A stretch of 64,000 bases of DNA, taken from the NCBI RefSeq assembly GCF_000143415.4, contig NW_003314336.1, forward strand, positions 903,470 to 967,469, given 5' to 3'. How positions within the stretch are numbered: position 1 is the first letter of the stretch; the number at the start of each line of letters is the position of its first letter. The position numbers and the translations under genes were made by a program. A model generated the notes under the pieces. It was given only the letters and a program-made list of their open reading frames with translations, was not told the DNA's origin and did not search any database. Shown here piece after piece: positions 53,726 to 64,000 of the stretch. The DNA comes from Selaginella moellendorffii. Taxonomy: Eukaryota > Streptophyta > Lycopodiopsida > Selaginellales > Selaginellaceae.

Positions 53726-56700
53726 TGCGGTGGAACCCGACCAACTACAAGGAAGTGTTGGATGCGGCCATCAAGGTGCATTTCAACGATAACCTGCGAA
53801 AGGGGAACACGACGGGGTCGGGATCCATGTTTAGCAAAGGGGCCAAACCAAGGGGAACGTTTAGCAGAGGGAAATTCAAGAAGAGTTTCTCTAAGAATGA
53901 GTCCTCGGGGTTCCGGAAAGGCAGATCCGGTGGCCAGCGAGCGAGTACGTGGGGGAGTCAAGCGAAAAGAGACAAACCCACGGATAAGAAGGTCAAGTCG
54001 TATAGCAGCGTGGGAAACAACGTATGCTACAACTGCGGTGAAGCGGGACACTTCTCGAGGGAATGTCCCTACCCAAAGAAGGCCAGAGCCAATATGGCCA
54101 TCAAGTCGGGTGAAGTCCAAACGGAGGTATGTGATCCAATCCCTAACTCAAAGTTACTCATTACACGAGAAACTTTGGTAGAGAGTCGTTCGCGACATCT
54201 ACTAGCCCTCCGAGGGAAGCTCAGAGGTAGCTTTGTTAAAATCCTTATTGACACGGGTGCTTCGGATAATTTTGTGGCTGCAGACATAGTCCGGCAAGCC
54301 GGACTAACGGTGCAGCGGCTAGGCGAACCAAGGACTATAGAGTTTGTTCAAGGTAGCCAAAGCACCGATGAGGTACTTCGACAAGCGAGAGTCGAAGTGG
54401 GGACTTGGAAGGTGGACATGGATTTCACCGTGTTGGAAATGGCGGGATTTGACGTGATCTTCGGAATGGACTGGTTCAATCGATTCGTGGTAGCCCTGCA
54501 TGGACAAGGTAGAAACCTTGTGGTACTGGCGAATGCCCAAGGAAGAAGATCTAGGGTGGAGGCCCAAGATCTAAAGGTAGGGCAAAGCAAGGCCAAAGAT
54601 TCCTGCTTAAACCTGGTGTCCACGAGAGGACAACTCACTAAAGGAACTAAGGTAGCCTTTTTGTGCTTACTCTCGGTGAAGAGTGACAAAAAGACAGGAA
54701 TGGAAGAAGTACCTTTAGTGATCCAGCGGGTGTTGGACCAATTCCAGGATACCATGTCGAAGGAGCTACCGGCGGGGCTACCCCCAGCACGACCGATAGA
54801 ACATAAGATTGAGCTGGTCGAGGGTGCTAAGGCAGTGGTTCGTCCCCCTTATCGTTTGAATGAAAAAGAACTCAAGGAGCTCAAGTGCCAACTAGAGGAG
54901 TTGGTGGACAAAGGGTATGTTAGGTTGAGCAAGTCGCCGTATGGGGCGCCGGTGTTATTTGTGAAAAAGAAAGATGGATCTATGCGCATGTGCATAGACT
55001 ACCGGTTGCTCAACAAGTATACAAAGAAGAACAAGTACCCTTTGCCAAGGATTGAGGACCTGTTCGATAGGTTGGGAAAGGCAAAATACTTCTCGAGGAT
55101 TGACCTAAGGTCAGGATACTACCAGATCAGGGTAGCCGAGGAAGATGTCGAGAAGACAACCTGTCGAACGAGGTATGGGAGCTTTGAGTTTCTGGTGATG
55201 CCCTTCGGGCTATGTAATGCGCCGGCAACGTTTTCGGTGCTAATGAACCACATCTTTGTACCCTATCTGGATCACTTCGTGGTCGTCTATATCGACGACA
55301 TCCTGATCTATAGCGAGACGCTAGAGGAGCATGCCAAACACTTGGCAAAGGTGTTTGAGAAACTAAGGGAACACAAACTGTATGCTAAAGAGAGCAAATG
55401 TGACTTTGCTCAACAAGAGGTAAAGTTTCTCGGGCATGTGGTGGGCCAGGACGGGCTCAAGGTGGACCCGGAGAAGGTCCAAGCGATCCAGGAATGGGAG
55501 CGACCATCCAATGTATACGAGTTGAGGGCATTCCTGGGGCTATGCAACTACTATCGAAAGTTTATCAGACACTATTCGAGAGTAGCCCTGCCCTTAACGG
55601 ACCAAACAGAAAAAGGGAAGATGGTGTGGACAGCGGAATGCGAGGCGGCATTTGTCCACCTCAAAGGGAAGTTGAGGAAGGCTCCCGTACTGGCATTACC
55701 AGACTTTGGTAAGGACTTTGAGGTAGAAACGGATGCTTCGGACTTTGCGTTGGGCGTAGTTTTGAAGCAAGACAACCATCCGGTAGCATTCTTCTCGAAG
55801 AAGCTGGACAAGGCTCAACGGAAGTGGCCTGCCCACGAGAAGGAATTGTTTGCGATGGTCAAGGCGCTCAAGGAGTGGCGACACTACCTTGGGAGACACT
55901 TCAAGGTTTACACGGACAATGTGGCAATGAAACACTTCTTGTCACAGCCCGACCTAAGAGGGAAACAAGGTCGGTGGGCCAATGCCTTGGCTGAGTTTGA
56001 TTGTGAGATTCTGTACAAGCCTGGGAAGAGCAACATTGTGGCGGATGCGCTAAGTTGAAAAGCGAGCTTGAGGTTGGCAATATCCAGCACAACAGCAACC
56101 TTCTGGGACGATGTGCGGACAGCATATGAGAACGATGGTCTAGCACAAGAAGTATTGCTGAGGAATCTAGAGGCGCGGGAAGCTCACCAGAGAGGTGAGC
56201 TGCCAACGGAAGAGAAAACGGGCTATGCGGAACGCAACGGACTCATCTATTACAAGCAAACGAGGGTGTATGTTCCAGAAGGGGAACTAAGGAAGGTGGC
56301 CTTAGAAGAGTGTCATGACGGACCTCTTGTGGGACACGGCGGAATGCCCAAGACGATGGGGTTACTCAAAAGGAAGTACCATTGGCCAAATATGGCTAAG
56401 GACGTCCAAGACTATGTAAAGACATGTCCAACATGTCAGCAGGTAAAAGCCGTGACTAAGGCTAGTGGGGGCTTGTTGCAAAGCATCCCAATTCCAGATC
56501 GCCCGTGGAAATGTCTTACGATGGACTTCATCATGGGACTCCCCCCGAGCGAGGGGTTTGATGCGATATTCGTGGTGGTGGACCGATTTTCGAAAATGGC
56601 ACATTTCATACCCACCAAAACGAAGGTGGATGCGGAAGGTGTGGCGAAGCTGTTCTTCGAACAAGTGGTTTGAGTGCGGGGAAGACCGGAAGAGATCATC

Positions 56701-56800
56701 TCAGATCGAGATAAGATCTTCACCAGTAGGTTCTGGAGGACTCTCCTAGAACAGTATCGCACCAAGTTGAAATTCAGCACAGCCTATCACCCACAGACAG

Positions 56801-56846
56801 GTATGGGGTATTAAGTCAAGTTGTTGGCACTAACACTTCTTGACAG
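56801..56846 (+). other. Intron-like sequence 1 in integrase (46 nt)
   Basis: GTATGG...TTGACAG lies between C-A-G-A-C-A-G and A-C-G-G-A. Removing it joins H-P-Q-T to D-G-Q-T-E-R in frame, right where Ty3/Gypsy integrases are highly conserved. Its length fits the host introns in this window. Confidence 0.7.
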
Positions 56847-57264
56847 ACGGACAAACAGAAAGGGTGAATAGGCAGCTGGAGGATTATTTGCGATGCCATG
56901 TCTCGGGAGACCAGACCGATTGGGTAAGTCATTTGGGACTTGCGGAAATGTGTTATAACAACTCACCACATTCGAGTATCGGGGTGAGTCCATGGGAAGT
57001 CATCAATGGGCGAGCTATTGAAGGTCTTGTGGAACTCGGCGTGGCCGAGTATCATGGAGAGTTGCCCGCAGTGGAGGCATTCACGGCGGAAAGACTCAGC
57101 ATTTGGAATCTAGTGAGGGATTCCTTGGAACGGGCTCAACAAATGCAAACCAAATATGCGAACCAGAAGCGTCGGGATGTAGAGTTCCAAGCTGGGGAGA
57201 AGGTGTGGTTGAACACCAAGAACCTCAGACTACCAAGTGGGATCAGCCGAAAGTTGACCCAAAG

Positions 57265-57313
57265 GTAAAGATGCATGTATTCCTGTAAATGAATTGATCT
57301 TGAGTTCCTTAAG
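57265..57313 (+). other. Intron-like sequence 2 in integrase C-terminus (49 nt)
   Basis: GTAAAG...CTTAAG; removing it joins K-L-T-Q-S to K-F-A-G-P-Y-E-I in frame, the conserved G-P-Y module before the chromodomain. Confidence 0.65.
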
Positions 57314-57698
57314 CAAGTTCGCGGGGCCTTACGAGATTGAGGCATGAATCGGTAAAGTGGCTTACCGACTCCGACTTCCTCGAGAGATGGGGAAGATGCA
57401 CCCAGTGTTCCACGTGAACTTACTCAAGTCGTACTTTGAGGATCCGCTTCACAAGGACCAAGTGAGACCTTTACCTGAGGTTATCCAAGGGGAAGAGGAA
57501 TACGAAGTCGAGGCCATCCTCAATGCGCACAAGAGCAAGCGACAAGGACGCGAGGTGAGAGAGTTCCATGTGAAGTGGAAAGGATTTCCACACTGCAAAG
57601 CAACATGGGAACCGGAGGAGAACCTAGCGAACGCGCGAGATCTAGTGAAGGAATTTCTGCAAGGCAGAATTCTATGTACTCATGCAAAATTCAATTAA

Positions 57699-58101
57699 AA
57701 ATATCAATTTGCAAAGTTGAGCAAATGGCATATGTTGGGACTCGAAGGCGCACCGAAGGTAAGCTAATTAGCATGGGTTGGATAGGTCGACCAGGCTTAG
57801 GACACTACACCCGACTCCCCGCGGGGATGTCGAATCCGTAGACGTATTCTACGGAGGTTGGGTTCGAGTCCCAACCCCCTAGTAAAGCAAGGCTGGGTTC
57901 AAGTCCCGACCCCATACTAGGGCGTGGTGAGGTTAGGGGTATAGGGACACCTATATTCCGTTGTCATGGGCTCTTGGCCGGGGAAGCTAACTTAGGCACA
58001 CCGCTAAGTGGGGGGATGCCCCCGGAGACATGGTCAACAAGTTGTAGGATAAAACGAGACGTTCGATGTGGGCATTGAACTTCTTCTATGGGTGGTGGAG
58101 T
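57699..58101 (+). other. 3' UTR of the chromovirus
   Basis: Non-coding. It holds two T-arm-like words: GGTTGGGTTCGAGTCCCAACC is split over 57856-57876, with a second at 57892-57913. It ends in the purine tract GGGTGGTGGAGT (58090-58101) directly before the 3' LTR. Confidence 0.7.
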
Positions 58102-59260
58102 TGTAAGGAACCGACTCCCCGAGATGTCGTAGGCTAAAGGATCCCCAAAAGCTTGACCGAAATGACAAAGAGTTCATTGGATGAGACCAAGTTGAGGATC
58201 GAGTCCAAGACCGACTCTAGGACCGAGTTCGAGATAGAGTCCGGAATCGAGTCCGAGACCGACTCGGGGACCGAGTTCGAGTCCGAGTTCGAGACCAAGT
58301 TCGAGACGGAGTCCGAGATCCGAAATCGGGTCCGAGACCGAGTCCGAGGTCGAGTCCGAGGTCGGGTCCGAGATCGGGTCCGAGGTCGGGTCCGAGATCG
58401 AGTCCGAGACCGAATCCGAAGTCGGATCCGAAATCGGGTCCGAGATTGAGCCAGAGACTAAGTCCAAATACTAATACGGGTCAAGGGGTGAAAGCCCAAA
58501 GCGTGTGTCTCCCAGGGGGGGGGGGCTGTAAGGGGTTCCAAAAGTATAGTAAGGATAGTGAGGTCCAGGAACCAGTCTTGAAGGAACTCTCCAGTGGTGC
58601 TTCCAAACTGACTTGAGGTTGAGACTGGGGCCGAGGGGCCTTGGGTGGGAGTGAGCATGGGCCTGAGTGGTGCCGGAGGGGCCACCCAGGGAAGTGCTCA
58701 AGAGCAGCTCCCACTCCCGAAAGGGAAACCGACTGCAGTGCTCCCGGCTCAGGTGGAGTGGTGCCCCATTTGAGTACCTTGTGGCTCATTGGTCCTCGCC
58801 CTTCCTAGGGGCTTGGGCCTTCCCTTCGGGATGGAAGTGGGGGGGTAGAGGTACCCATACCGGGCCGTTAGGCCACGGTGTTTCGCCCCGACGTCCCGAA
58901 GCAAGTGCTGCACCCAAGACTTGGGATTTAGAGGGTCCCATGATCAAGTCTTGTGGTACCAAGGGGTGTTAGGAATCTGGAGGCTTGGTGTGCTTGGCTA
59001 TTTGTGCCTGCGGGGAGTGTAGCCGAACCTTAAGTCCAGTCTAACCCGGGGAGGGGGATTGGGAGAGATTTGGGAATCCGTAGATGGATGGCTAACACTC
59101 CGTTGCTCGTGCAGTAAGTAGCTGAAACCAAGTAGGACCAAGTAGGAGCTGGTACCATAGGCGGGAACCTTGGCGAGGGAACTTAGCATAAGCCAAGGCA
59201 GAGTTGGTCGGATAGACGAGGTAAGTTGGCAAATTGGAAAGGAAAAATTTGTGGCTTACA
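58102..59260 (+). repeat. 3' LTR of the chromovirus
   Basis: 1159 bp. Compared with the 5' LTR it has one extra 12-bp unit (GTCGGGTCCGAG) in the array at 58189-58467 and a few longer G runs. Confidence 0.95.
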
Positions 59261-59265
59261 CATGA

Positions 59266-60790
59266 ATCCATCTATAGCAAGACGTAATGCACTTCATAAC
59301 AAGCACAAGACGAATCATCAATGATTGGTATATCTCAATTCAAACCCAACAAGGATTCAATCACTTCAATATCAATCACTAACACATCATCTCGTAAAGT
59401 TAGCATAGTCCACGATTAAATCACTTTTCAAGGAAAAGCCAAAGCTTAACCCTTACTAAACAATCTCATCTAGAACATAACTAACTCAACTTGCCACTCA
59501 GTTCATTTGAACGTCAATACAGTTGCTAACTAGCAAATGCATGAATGCCAACAACACAAAGCTAAAGCCAAATCATCAACACTATTTTTATCAGAACTAA
59601 TGAAACTCAATATCAATCCTACAGAGAGACATCTCATTTCACTTGAATCTCAATACCAACAATGTCAACGATAGGGCATCACTTCAATGCCATCAACACC
59701 AAAACAAAGCTAGAAGAAAGCACGAATTAATCACCACTCAAAACTCTCCAGCAGCCAAGCTAACCAAAGTCAAAGATACTTTAGTTAGTATCCGAGACCA
59801 ATCCTCTAACAAAACTCAGTTACAGATAATACTTCATCAAGGAGTGATTCACCACGTCTAAGACTCAATAAAATCTAACACCACGAACTAAACGCAACTA
59901 AATGATATCAACAAAGATAGAGTCGACATGCCAACATGGAAAACCCATGTAAGCCTAACGACACGATCCTCCGCAACACCATCCGGTAAAGCAAGCCCAT
60001 CACTGCTAAATCATCATCGAGCAAAGCAAGTATCAACAATCTTTTTGACAAAGTCTACAAGTAATCACTAGTCGCAAAGCAACTAACAATCACCCTTCAA
60101 CTTGCCTTCACAAGACCCGAACACTAACTCATGTCATCAAGTTATATACTTGTCCAACATGAACATAATACCCCAGGTATAAGATAAAAGTTCATAGACA
60201 AGCACAAACTAAATAACCATTTGAATCCAACTCAACCGCAATAAGCTCACTAATGCATTTAGTCACTAGCTCTGAGCATGTCTTGAAGAGGCTAGCTATG
60301 CGATCAACACTCAGTCGAAACTAAAATGAAGACCATGAGATGGACTCATATCGGTACACAACCTCCTCATAGACAAAGCTATAGTATGGGTACCAACATC
60401 TCAACCTCAAACAACTAAGTTGGATATCACCATCCTCAGCCAAGGCGCAGTGCTACCAAGACTAAGTCAAGATCAGTGAGAGCTCACTACTCTCATCGAG
60501 TCTTAGTGAAATGCAAGGTGCAACCTGCCACTGAGCATAATGCTACAAAAGAAAGGCACAAGGGTCACCCTTCTTAGAAAAGCGCAACGGCCACTTTTCT
60601 ACACCAACTCCAGACTCTATCCAACTCAATTGCTTTAGCCCCAAAAGTTAGCATCCCTTTCAGGCTGCATCATACAAACTATCTACTAAGGTTTAAGCCA
60701 ACCGAAGCCAACTCCAACCCCTTCAACAGTTTGTACTGGCTTACGAAAACGGAATGGTTTTCGAGCAAAATGATCAACAGATCAGCCATT
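59266..60790. other. A/C-rich non-coding stretch
   Basis: Continuation of the region before 51719, with the same G-poor + strand. No gene, LTR or satellite period was recognised. Confidence 0.45.
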
Positions 60791-60834
60791 AAGCTCTATT
60801 TCGTTAAAGTGGGATTTATTCAGTAAAATGGGAC
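60791..60834 (+). repeat. Left terminal inverted repeat of the DNA transposon
   Basis: About 44 bp align with the reverse complement of the MITE right end (15952-15995), with a handful of mismatches. The target-site duplication cannot be tested because the far end is missing. Confidence 0.75.
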
Positions 60835-61479
60835 TAGGTACAAATTTTCAAGTATTTGAAAATGACGTGAAATTATATGTTTTTTGTCCAGGGGCTAGAC
60901 ATATCTGGGGCATGGTGACTAGCGCGGTGACTTTGTGTCCAGACTGAGTCCATCTGGTTGTATAAAAAATCTCATTGTCAAGGTGAACAAGCCGAATCTG
61001 AAGCTAAAGAAGAGCGATGGCATGCGCGCACACACTATTTGTTTGTTCATTGAGCGTGTGGTGAGCTTTCCAAGATGAACGTCATTCCTATTAGCCAGAC
61101 ATATAACTTAATGGTGAGAACATTTAGATATTATTCAATGTTATCTTTTTCTAACGAATCTAATTGTGAAGGTGTAGCAAGAGGCATTGCTAGTCTGGAG
61201 AAGTCATTTAACTCATTTGACCCTTAGTGTATTTTCATGAAACTAAATAACATTCATATTATTAAGGAATTTCTCTAGTACCTTTTTTTTACGACATAGA
61301 GGCTTGCATTTCTTTCAAAGGTGATTTAGTAAAAGGCCTGAGGGCACATGCCATTCTATTTCTCAGACCGGTATTAAGATATACTAGTGCAAAGGGCCAC
61401 ATGCCATCACGCCTCCTCTGATTCAGATTCGGATTGTTCACCTTGAAATAAAATACATTAGAAACTTAGTAAAGGAATA

Positions 61480-63909
61480 TTAATGAATCTCACCTTGAAC
61501 CCGGGTTATGAATGCTCTTGCTGCATCTCTTGCATGGTCTGGCAAGGTGATGGTGGCACTCTGCTTCCGCATCCAACCATGCACAACATTATCCACCGAT
61601 ATGCTCATGCTGGGATCCCTTGGATTCAGCACCCATCTCTTTTCTAGGCAATCCTTCGTATATCCGGAACTTGGCTTGAACCACTCCACAGTTACATTGA
61701 AGGAGTTAGTTTCCGCGTCCTCCTCTGCATCAGTGATGCAGCGCCCCACCCATATCATTTGTTTTTTATTACTGGGTCTGACAAGCACGACCATTCCTTT
61801 GCAGACCTGTACTGGATTGAATGCTGAATCCGGCTTCTTGTTCCTCGGCCCACAATAGTGATCCTCAACATCGTTATCTGTCACTGCATTTCCAGAGGAC
61901 ATTGTTCCGCTACTATCTGGTGCTCTGGGTTCTGGCCAAAAGGACTCTTCCAATTCTTCATATACAACCGGCCCATTTTGGATAGCAGATATAATCTTCT
62001 CCCAGTATTCGAGCAAAGGCTTGCACCTCTTAAAATAGGATTCTCCACCAAACACCAACCCCCTCTTCCAGAAGGCAATATGCTGTCTAATCCCGGCCAC
62101 TATACTTTCCTGGTCTTTGAGTCCATCCGGGTGCATCGGCCGTGGGGAACCCTGAGGAATCATAGGTTCCCCAATTATGGGATCTCTCTTGAAGAGTTCA
62201 ATGCCATCCACTGGCAGCCACACTGTGTCCCATTCTCTCATCTTGTACCTCATCACTGGAGCACCGTCACGCATGCTGAAATGAAACTGAAGAGGCTTGG
62301 AGTGGCCAATCAGCGTTTCGGATCCGTCCCTGATGTAGCCTCTTACAAACCCCTTAAAGTCTGGAACCTTTGTCACAAGTGCAGCTTCAACAGTGCCTTT
62401 GATGCAATTTTGGAATTCATCGTAGAGTTGTGGGAGGGTGAGGACATTGGATCGCCGGAGGGACTCTGCCAGGTGACTGAACATGGCATCGACGTCTTCA
62501 TGAGTGTGCCCAACCATGAGAAAGCCAAGTGTAACCGTTTCAAATATGCCTTTGGCAACAAGCATCGCCAAGTACGCGAAGACGTACATGTTTTTGTTCT
62601 CACTGCCAGCATTGTCTGTTTGGAGCAGAAGATGGGGTGGAAGGCCACATCGGCCGCAAGAACTTCCTTGAGATTCTGCTTCGTTTGGATGAGGCTGTGC
62701 ATTCACTGGGCGACCAGCCTCGTCGTAATGGCATGAGGCCTCACGTGATAACCCTACAATCTGACGGCCAACATATTCACTAGGATGGCATGGGGCCCCA
62801 CGCGATACTGCAAGCCTTTGCTCCTCCTCCAGCTGAACCCTGTATGGGGTTCGATCGACAAGGGCCTTATGCAAGGGTTGGCCGTTCAGCTCAGTCTGCG
62901 CACTTTGCAGAGACCTTAAGTGTTTTGCTAAGGACGCAATCATCATGTTTGCACCCCCGCCACCCCATAGAGGCACAAAGAAGTTCCCATAGTTCTGGGC
63001 ACCATGCCCATGAGCGATTATGCCAAACAGAGACACAGGCAGCTGCATGGATGAAGAGATTGCCTTGGGGGCAGGATTGAGTCGAGGTAAGCACGTCTTT
63101 TTCTGATCCATTTTGTCGTGGATGATGCAGAGGTAAGAGTTAGGTCTCTCCATGGAGAGAATCCTGTTATGATAATATGCAGTCCTGCAGCTTCTCTGCT
63201 CGATGTTGTGGTCGAGCCGCCTTCTAACCAACGTCTCTCGCTCTTGAGCGCTGCAAGAATTCTTCGACAAAGCCATTTTGATAGCAGTGCACTCGTCACA
63301 CTTTGAAAAGCTGGAGTACTTTCCTATACTCACATCCCTGAACCTGTTGCTCCACAATCTACTAAATCTAGACTGGCTCAGCTTCCTGTAGCCATTACTC
63401 TGGAGTTCCCGATTCACATCTTCCAATATGGCCCCCTTGGTATACATGGAAGGGAGAACTCGTTGGGTGTCTCGTGTTCCATCTTCCAAGAGGCGGGTTT
63501 TATGTGGTTGCTGCTCGCTACATGTCTCGACAAACCTCTTGAAGATTGCCTCTCCATATACAACATGACCCCTGGTTTTGTGCGTACCGTCGTTCCCATG
63601 GACTGCCTGTTGAACCCTTTGTTCCTCGAACTCAGTTTTGATTCTGTAGAATGTGGTTCGAGGGACTCCATAAATGATTCTCCATGCCTTCATGCAGACC
63701 AAACCCCTCTGGAAGACCATGCCCCCCACCTGATGTTCTGAAGCATCAACAGATGACCGTAATGCCTCATACACAAAATTGCGAGCTGCCTTCCAGGACA
63801 ATGTCTTGTATCTTGCTCTCTCCTCTTCAATAGCATCCCAATCAGCATGTTGACAGCACCTCCTCTTGCAACAAGCAACTGTCGAGACCATTCGAACCTC
63901 CATCGCCAT
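61480..63909 (-). CDS. RNase H-like transposase (DUF7869-type), 809 residues
   Basis: Uninterrupted single-exon frame. The N-terminus has a Cys-rich patch (C-C-K-R-R-C-C) and an HTH-like segment (I-Y-G-V-P-R-T-T-F-Y-R-I-K, about residues 76-90). A C-x2-C pair (F-S-K-C-D-E-C) follows near residue 206. The core then shows candidate catalytic acids: D265 or D268 in I-I-H-D-K-M-D, D432 in Q-T-D-N-A-G-S-E-N-K-N, and E471/D472/D474 in G-H-T-H-E-D-V-D-A-M-F. The second-to-third spacing of about 38 residues suits a DDE/D nuclease. The D-N-x-x-x-x-N-K-N and G-H-T-H-E-D-x-D signatures are those I associate with DUF7869 proteins. The C-terminal part (about 520-809) is unassigned. Because the frame is intact, the element may be recently active. 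The name is by motif recall only. Confidence 0.75.
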   Translation of the reverse strand: MAMEVRMVSTVACCKRRCCQHADWDAIEEERARYKTLSWKAARNFVYEALRSSVDASEHQVGGMVFQRGLVCMKAWRIIYGVPRTTFYRIKTEFEEQRVQQAVHGNDGTHKTRGHVVYGEAIFKRFVETCSEQQPHKTRLLEDGTRDTQRVLPSMYTKGAILEDVNRELQSNGYRKLSQSRFSRLWSNRFRDVSIGKYSSFSKCDECTAIKMALSKNSCSAQERETLVRRRLDHNIEQRSCRTAYYHNRILSMERPNSYLCIIHDKMDQKKTCLPRLNPAPKAISSSMQLPVSLFGIIAHGHGAQNYGNFFVPLWGGGGANMMIASLAKHLRSLQSAQTELNGQPLHKALVDRTPYRVQLEEEQRLAVSRGAPCHPSEYVGRQIVGLSREASCHYDEAGRPVNAQPHPNEAESQGSSCGRCGLPPHLLLQTDNAGSENKNMYVFAYLAMLVAKGIFETVTLGFLMVGHTHEDVDAMFSHLAESLRRSNVLTLPQLYDEFQNCIKGTVEAALVTKVPDFKGFVRGYIRDGSETLIGHSKPLQFHFSMRDGAPVMRYKMREWDTVWLPVDGIELFKRDPIIGEPMIPQGSPRPMHPDGLKDQESIVAGIRQHIAFWKRGLVFGGESYFKRCKPLLEYWEKIISAIQNGPVVYEELEESFWPEPRAPDSSGTMSSGNAVTDNDVEDHYCGPRNKKPDSAFNPVQVCKGMVVLVRPSNKKQMIWVGRCITDAEEDAETNSFNVTVEWFKPSSGYTKDCLEKRWVLNPRDPSMSISVDNVVHGWMRKQSATITLPDHARDAARAFITRVQGEIH

Positions 63910-64000
63910 TTTCTGCCTTTTCGGTTCGTTGCTCAGATCCCTTTGCCTGCGCTGTAGAAGGTGGGTTCCGGCTAGATTTCTCCTTTTTTTTTTAATTTTT

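Larger units (their letters stand above)
53707..57698 (+). pseudogene. pol: gag C-terminus and pol polyprotein, with three TGA stops and two intron-like gaps
   Basis: Domains in order: CCHC knuckle [14 protein letters not shown] (54025-54066); aspartic protease L-I-D-T-G-A-S (about 54244-54264); reverse transcriptase with [16 protein letters not shown] and active site Y-I-D-D (55288-55299); RNase H with T-D-A-S-D and Y-T-D-N; integrase with H2C2 zinc finger (about 56336-56449), D in T-M-D-F, D in S-D-R-D and E in D-G-Q-T-E-R-V-N-R; chromodomain (about 57501-57660) with E-F-H-V-K-W-K-G-F and T-W-E-P-E-E-N. In-frame TGA codons at 56056, 56671 and 57345 all fit CGA (Arg) to TGA. Frame changes at 56801-56846 and 57265-57313 are removed exactly by GT...AG excision. 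The copy itself is unlikely to be autonomous. Confidence 0.9.
51719..59260 (+). mobile_element. Ty3/Gypsy chromovirus-type LTR retrotransposon, 7.5 kb
   Basis: Complete insertion with a perfect target-site duplication CATGA (51714-51718 and 59261-59265). LTRs are 51719-52862 and 58102-59260 and differ only at scattered bases plus one 12-bp repeat unit, so the insertion is recent. Order inside: primer-binding site, gag, CCHC knuckle, protease, reverse transcriptase, RNase H, integrase, chromodomain, 3' UTR, purine tract. Coding defects are one frameshift in gag and three TGA stops. Two short intron-like sequences lie in the integrase region. Confidence 0.95.
60791..64000 (-). mobile_element. 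DNA transposon with DUF7869-like transposase, right end beyond the window
   Basis: The left terminus at about 60791 (CTATTTCGTTAAAGTGGGA, then TTATTCAGTAAAATGGGAC) matches the ends of the MITE at 15707-15995. The transposase lies inside on the minus strand, with its stop 690 bp from the terminus. The space between holds an inverted pair (AAGGTGAACAAGCCGAATC near 60979 and its complement near 61425-61446). The other terminal repeat is not reached before 64000. Confidence 0.7.

Noticed and set aside
38828-60790. CRISPR-like array from regularly repeated words
   Set aside because: Repeats are contiguous 6/12-bp units or LTR copies without unique spacers, in a plant nuclear context.

Overview
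The window looks like nuclear DNA of a land plant, most likely a lycophyte such as Selaginella. The evidence is plant-specific genes (TIC62-like, TPD1-like, GEK1/DTD2-like, long intronless PPR genes) and very short GT-AG introns, almost all about 46-75 bp. Every multi-exon model below was joined by hand at splice consensus sites, and each joined reading frame is a multiple of three. Family assignments rest on motif recognition, not on a database search.

Layout. (1) 1-6 kb, all on the + strand: a kelch-repeat gene cut by the window edge, a Harbinger-transposase-derived (ALP1/HARBI1-like) gene with a broken catalytic triad, an acidic nuclear-type protein, and an AP-1 clathrin adaptor sigma subunit. 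(2) 6.3-18.3 kb: an accessory stretch with a 2.3-2.6 kb direct segmental duplication. Each block carries a minus-strand TPD1-like secreted-peptide gene (one intact, one broken). Between the blocks lie a frameshifted P-loop ATPase, a receptor-kinase fragment, an inverted decayed ATPase fragment and a strongly AT-decayed Ty3/Gypsy element. (3) 18.3-38.2 kb, gene-rich: a conserved unknown gene, a GEK1-type D-aminoacyl-tRNA deacylase only 83 bp downstream, a third TPD1-like gene, a very large TIC62-like gene, a coiled-coil protein, a VOC/glyoxalase-fold protein, two tandem PPR genes separated by one stop codon and 6 bp, and an NRAMP metal transporter. (4) 38.8-60.8 kb: nested LTR retrotransposons. 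They comprise a 9.9 kb non-coding element with TRIM miniatures and a solo LTR inside it, then a 7.5 kb chromodomain-bearing Ty3/Gypsy element (chromovirus) with 5-bp target-site duplications. (5) 60.8-64 kb: the left part of a DNA transposon encoding an 809-residue RNase H-like transposase. Its terminal repeat matches a 289-bp MITE at 15.7 kb.

Most notable: an apparently little-described cut-and-paste transposon with a matching MITE and a resolvable empty site; two in-frame intron-like sequences inside the chromovirus integrase; head-to-tail same-frame PPR genes; and a TPD1-like cluster in which one paralogue has lost two cysteines together.
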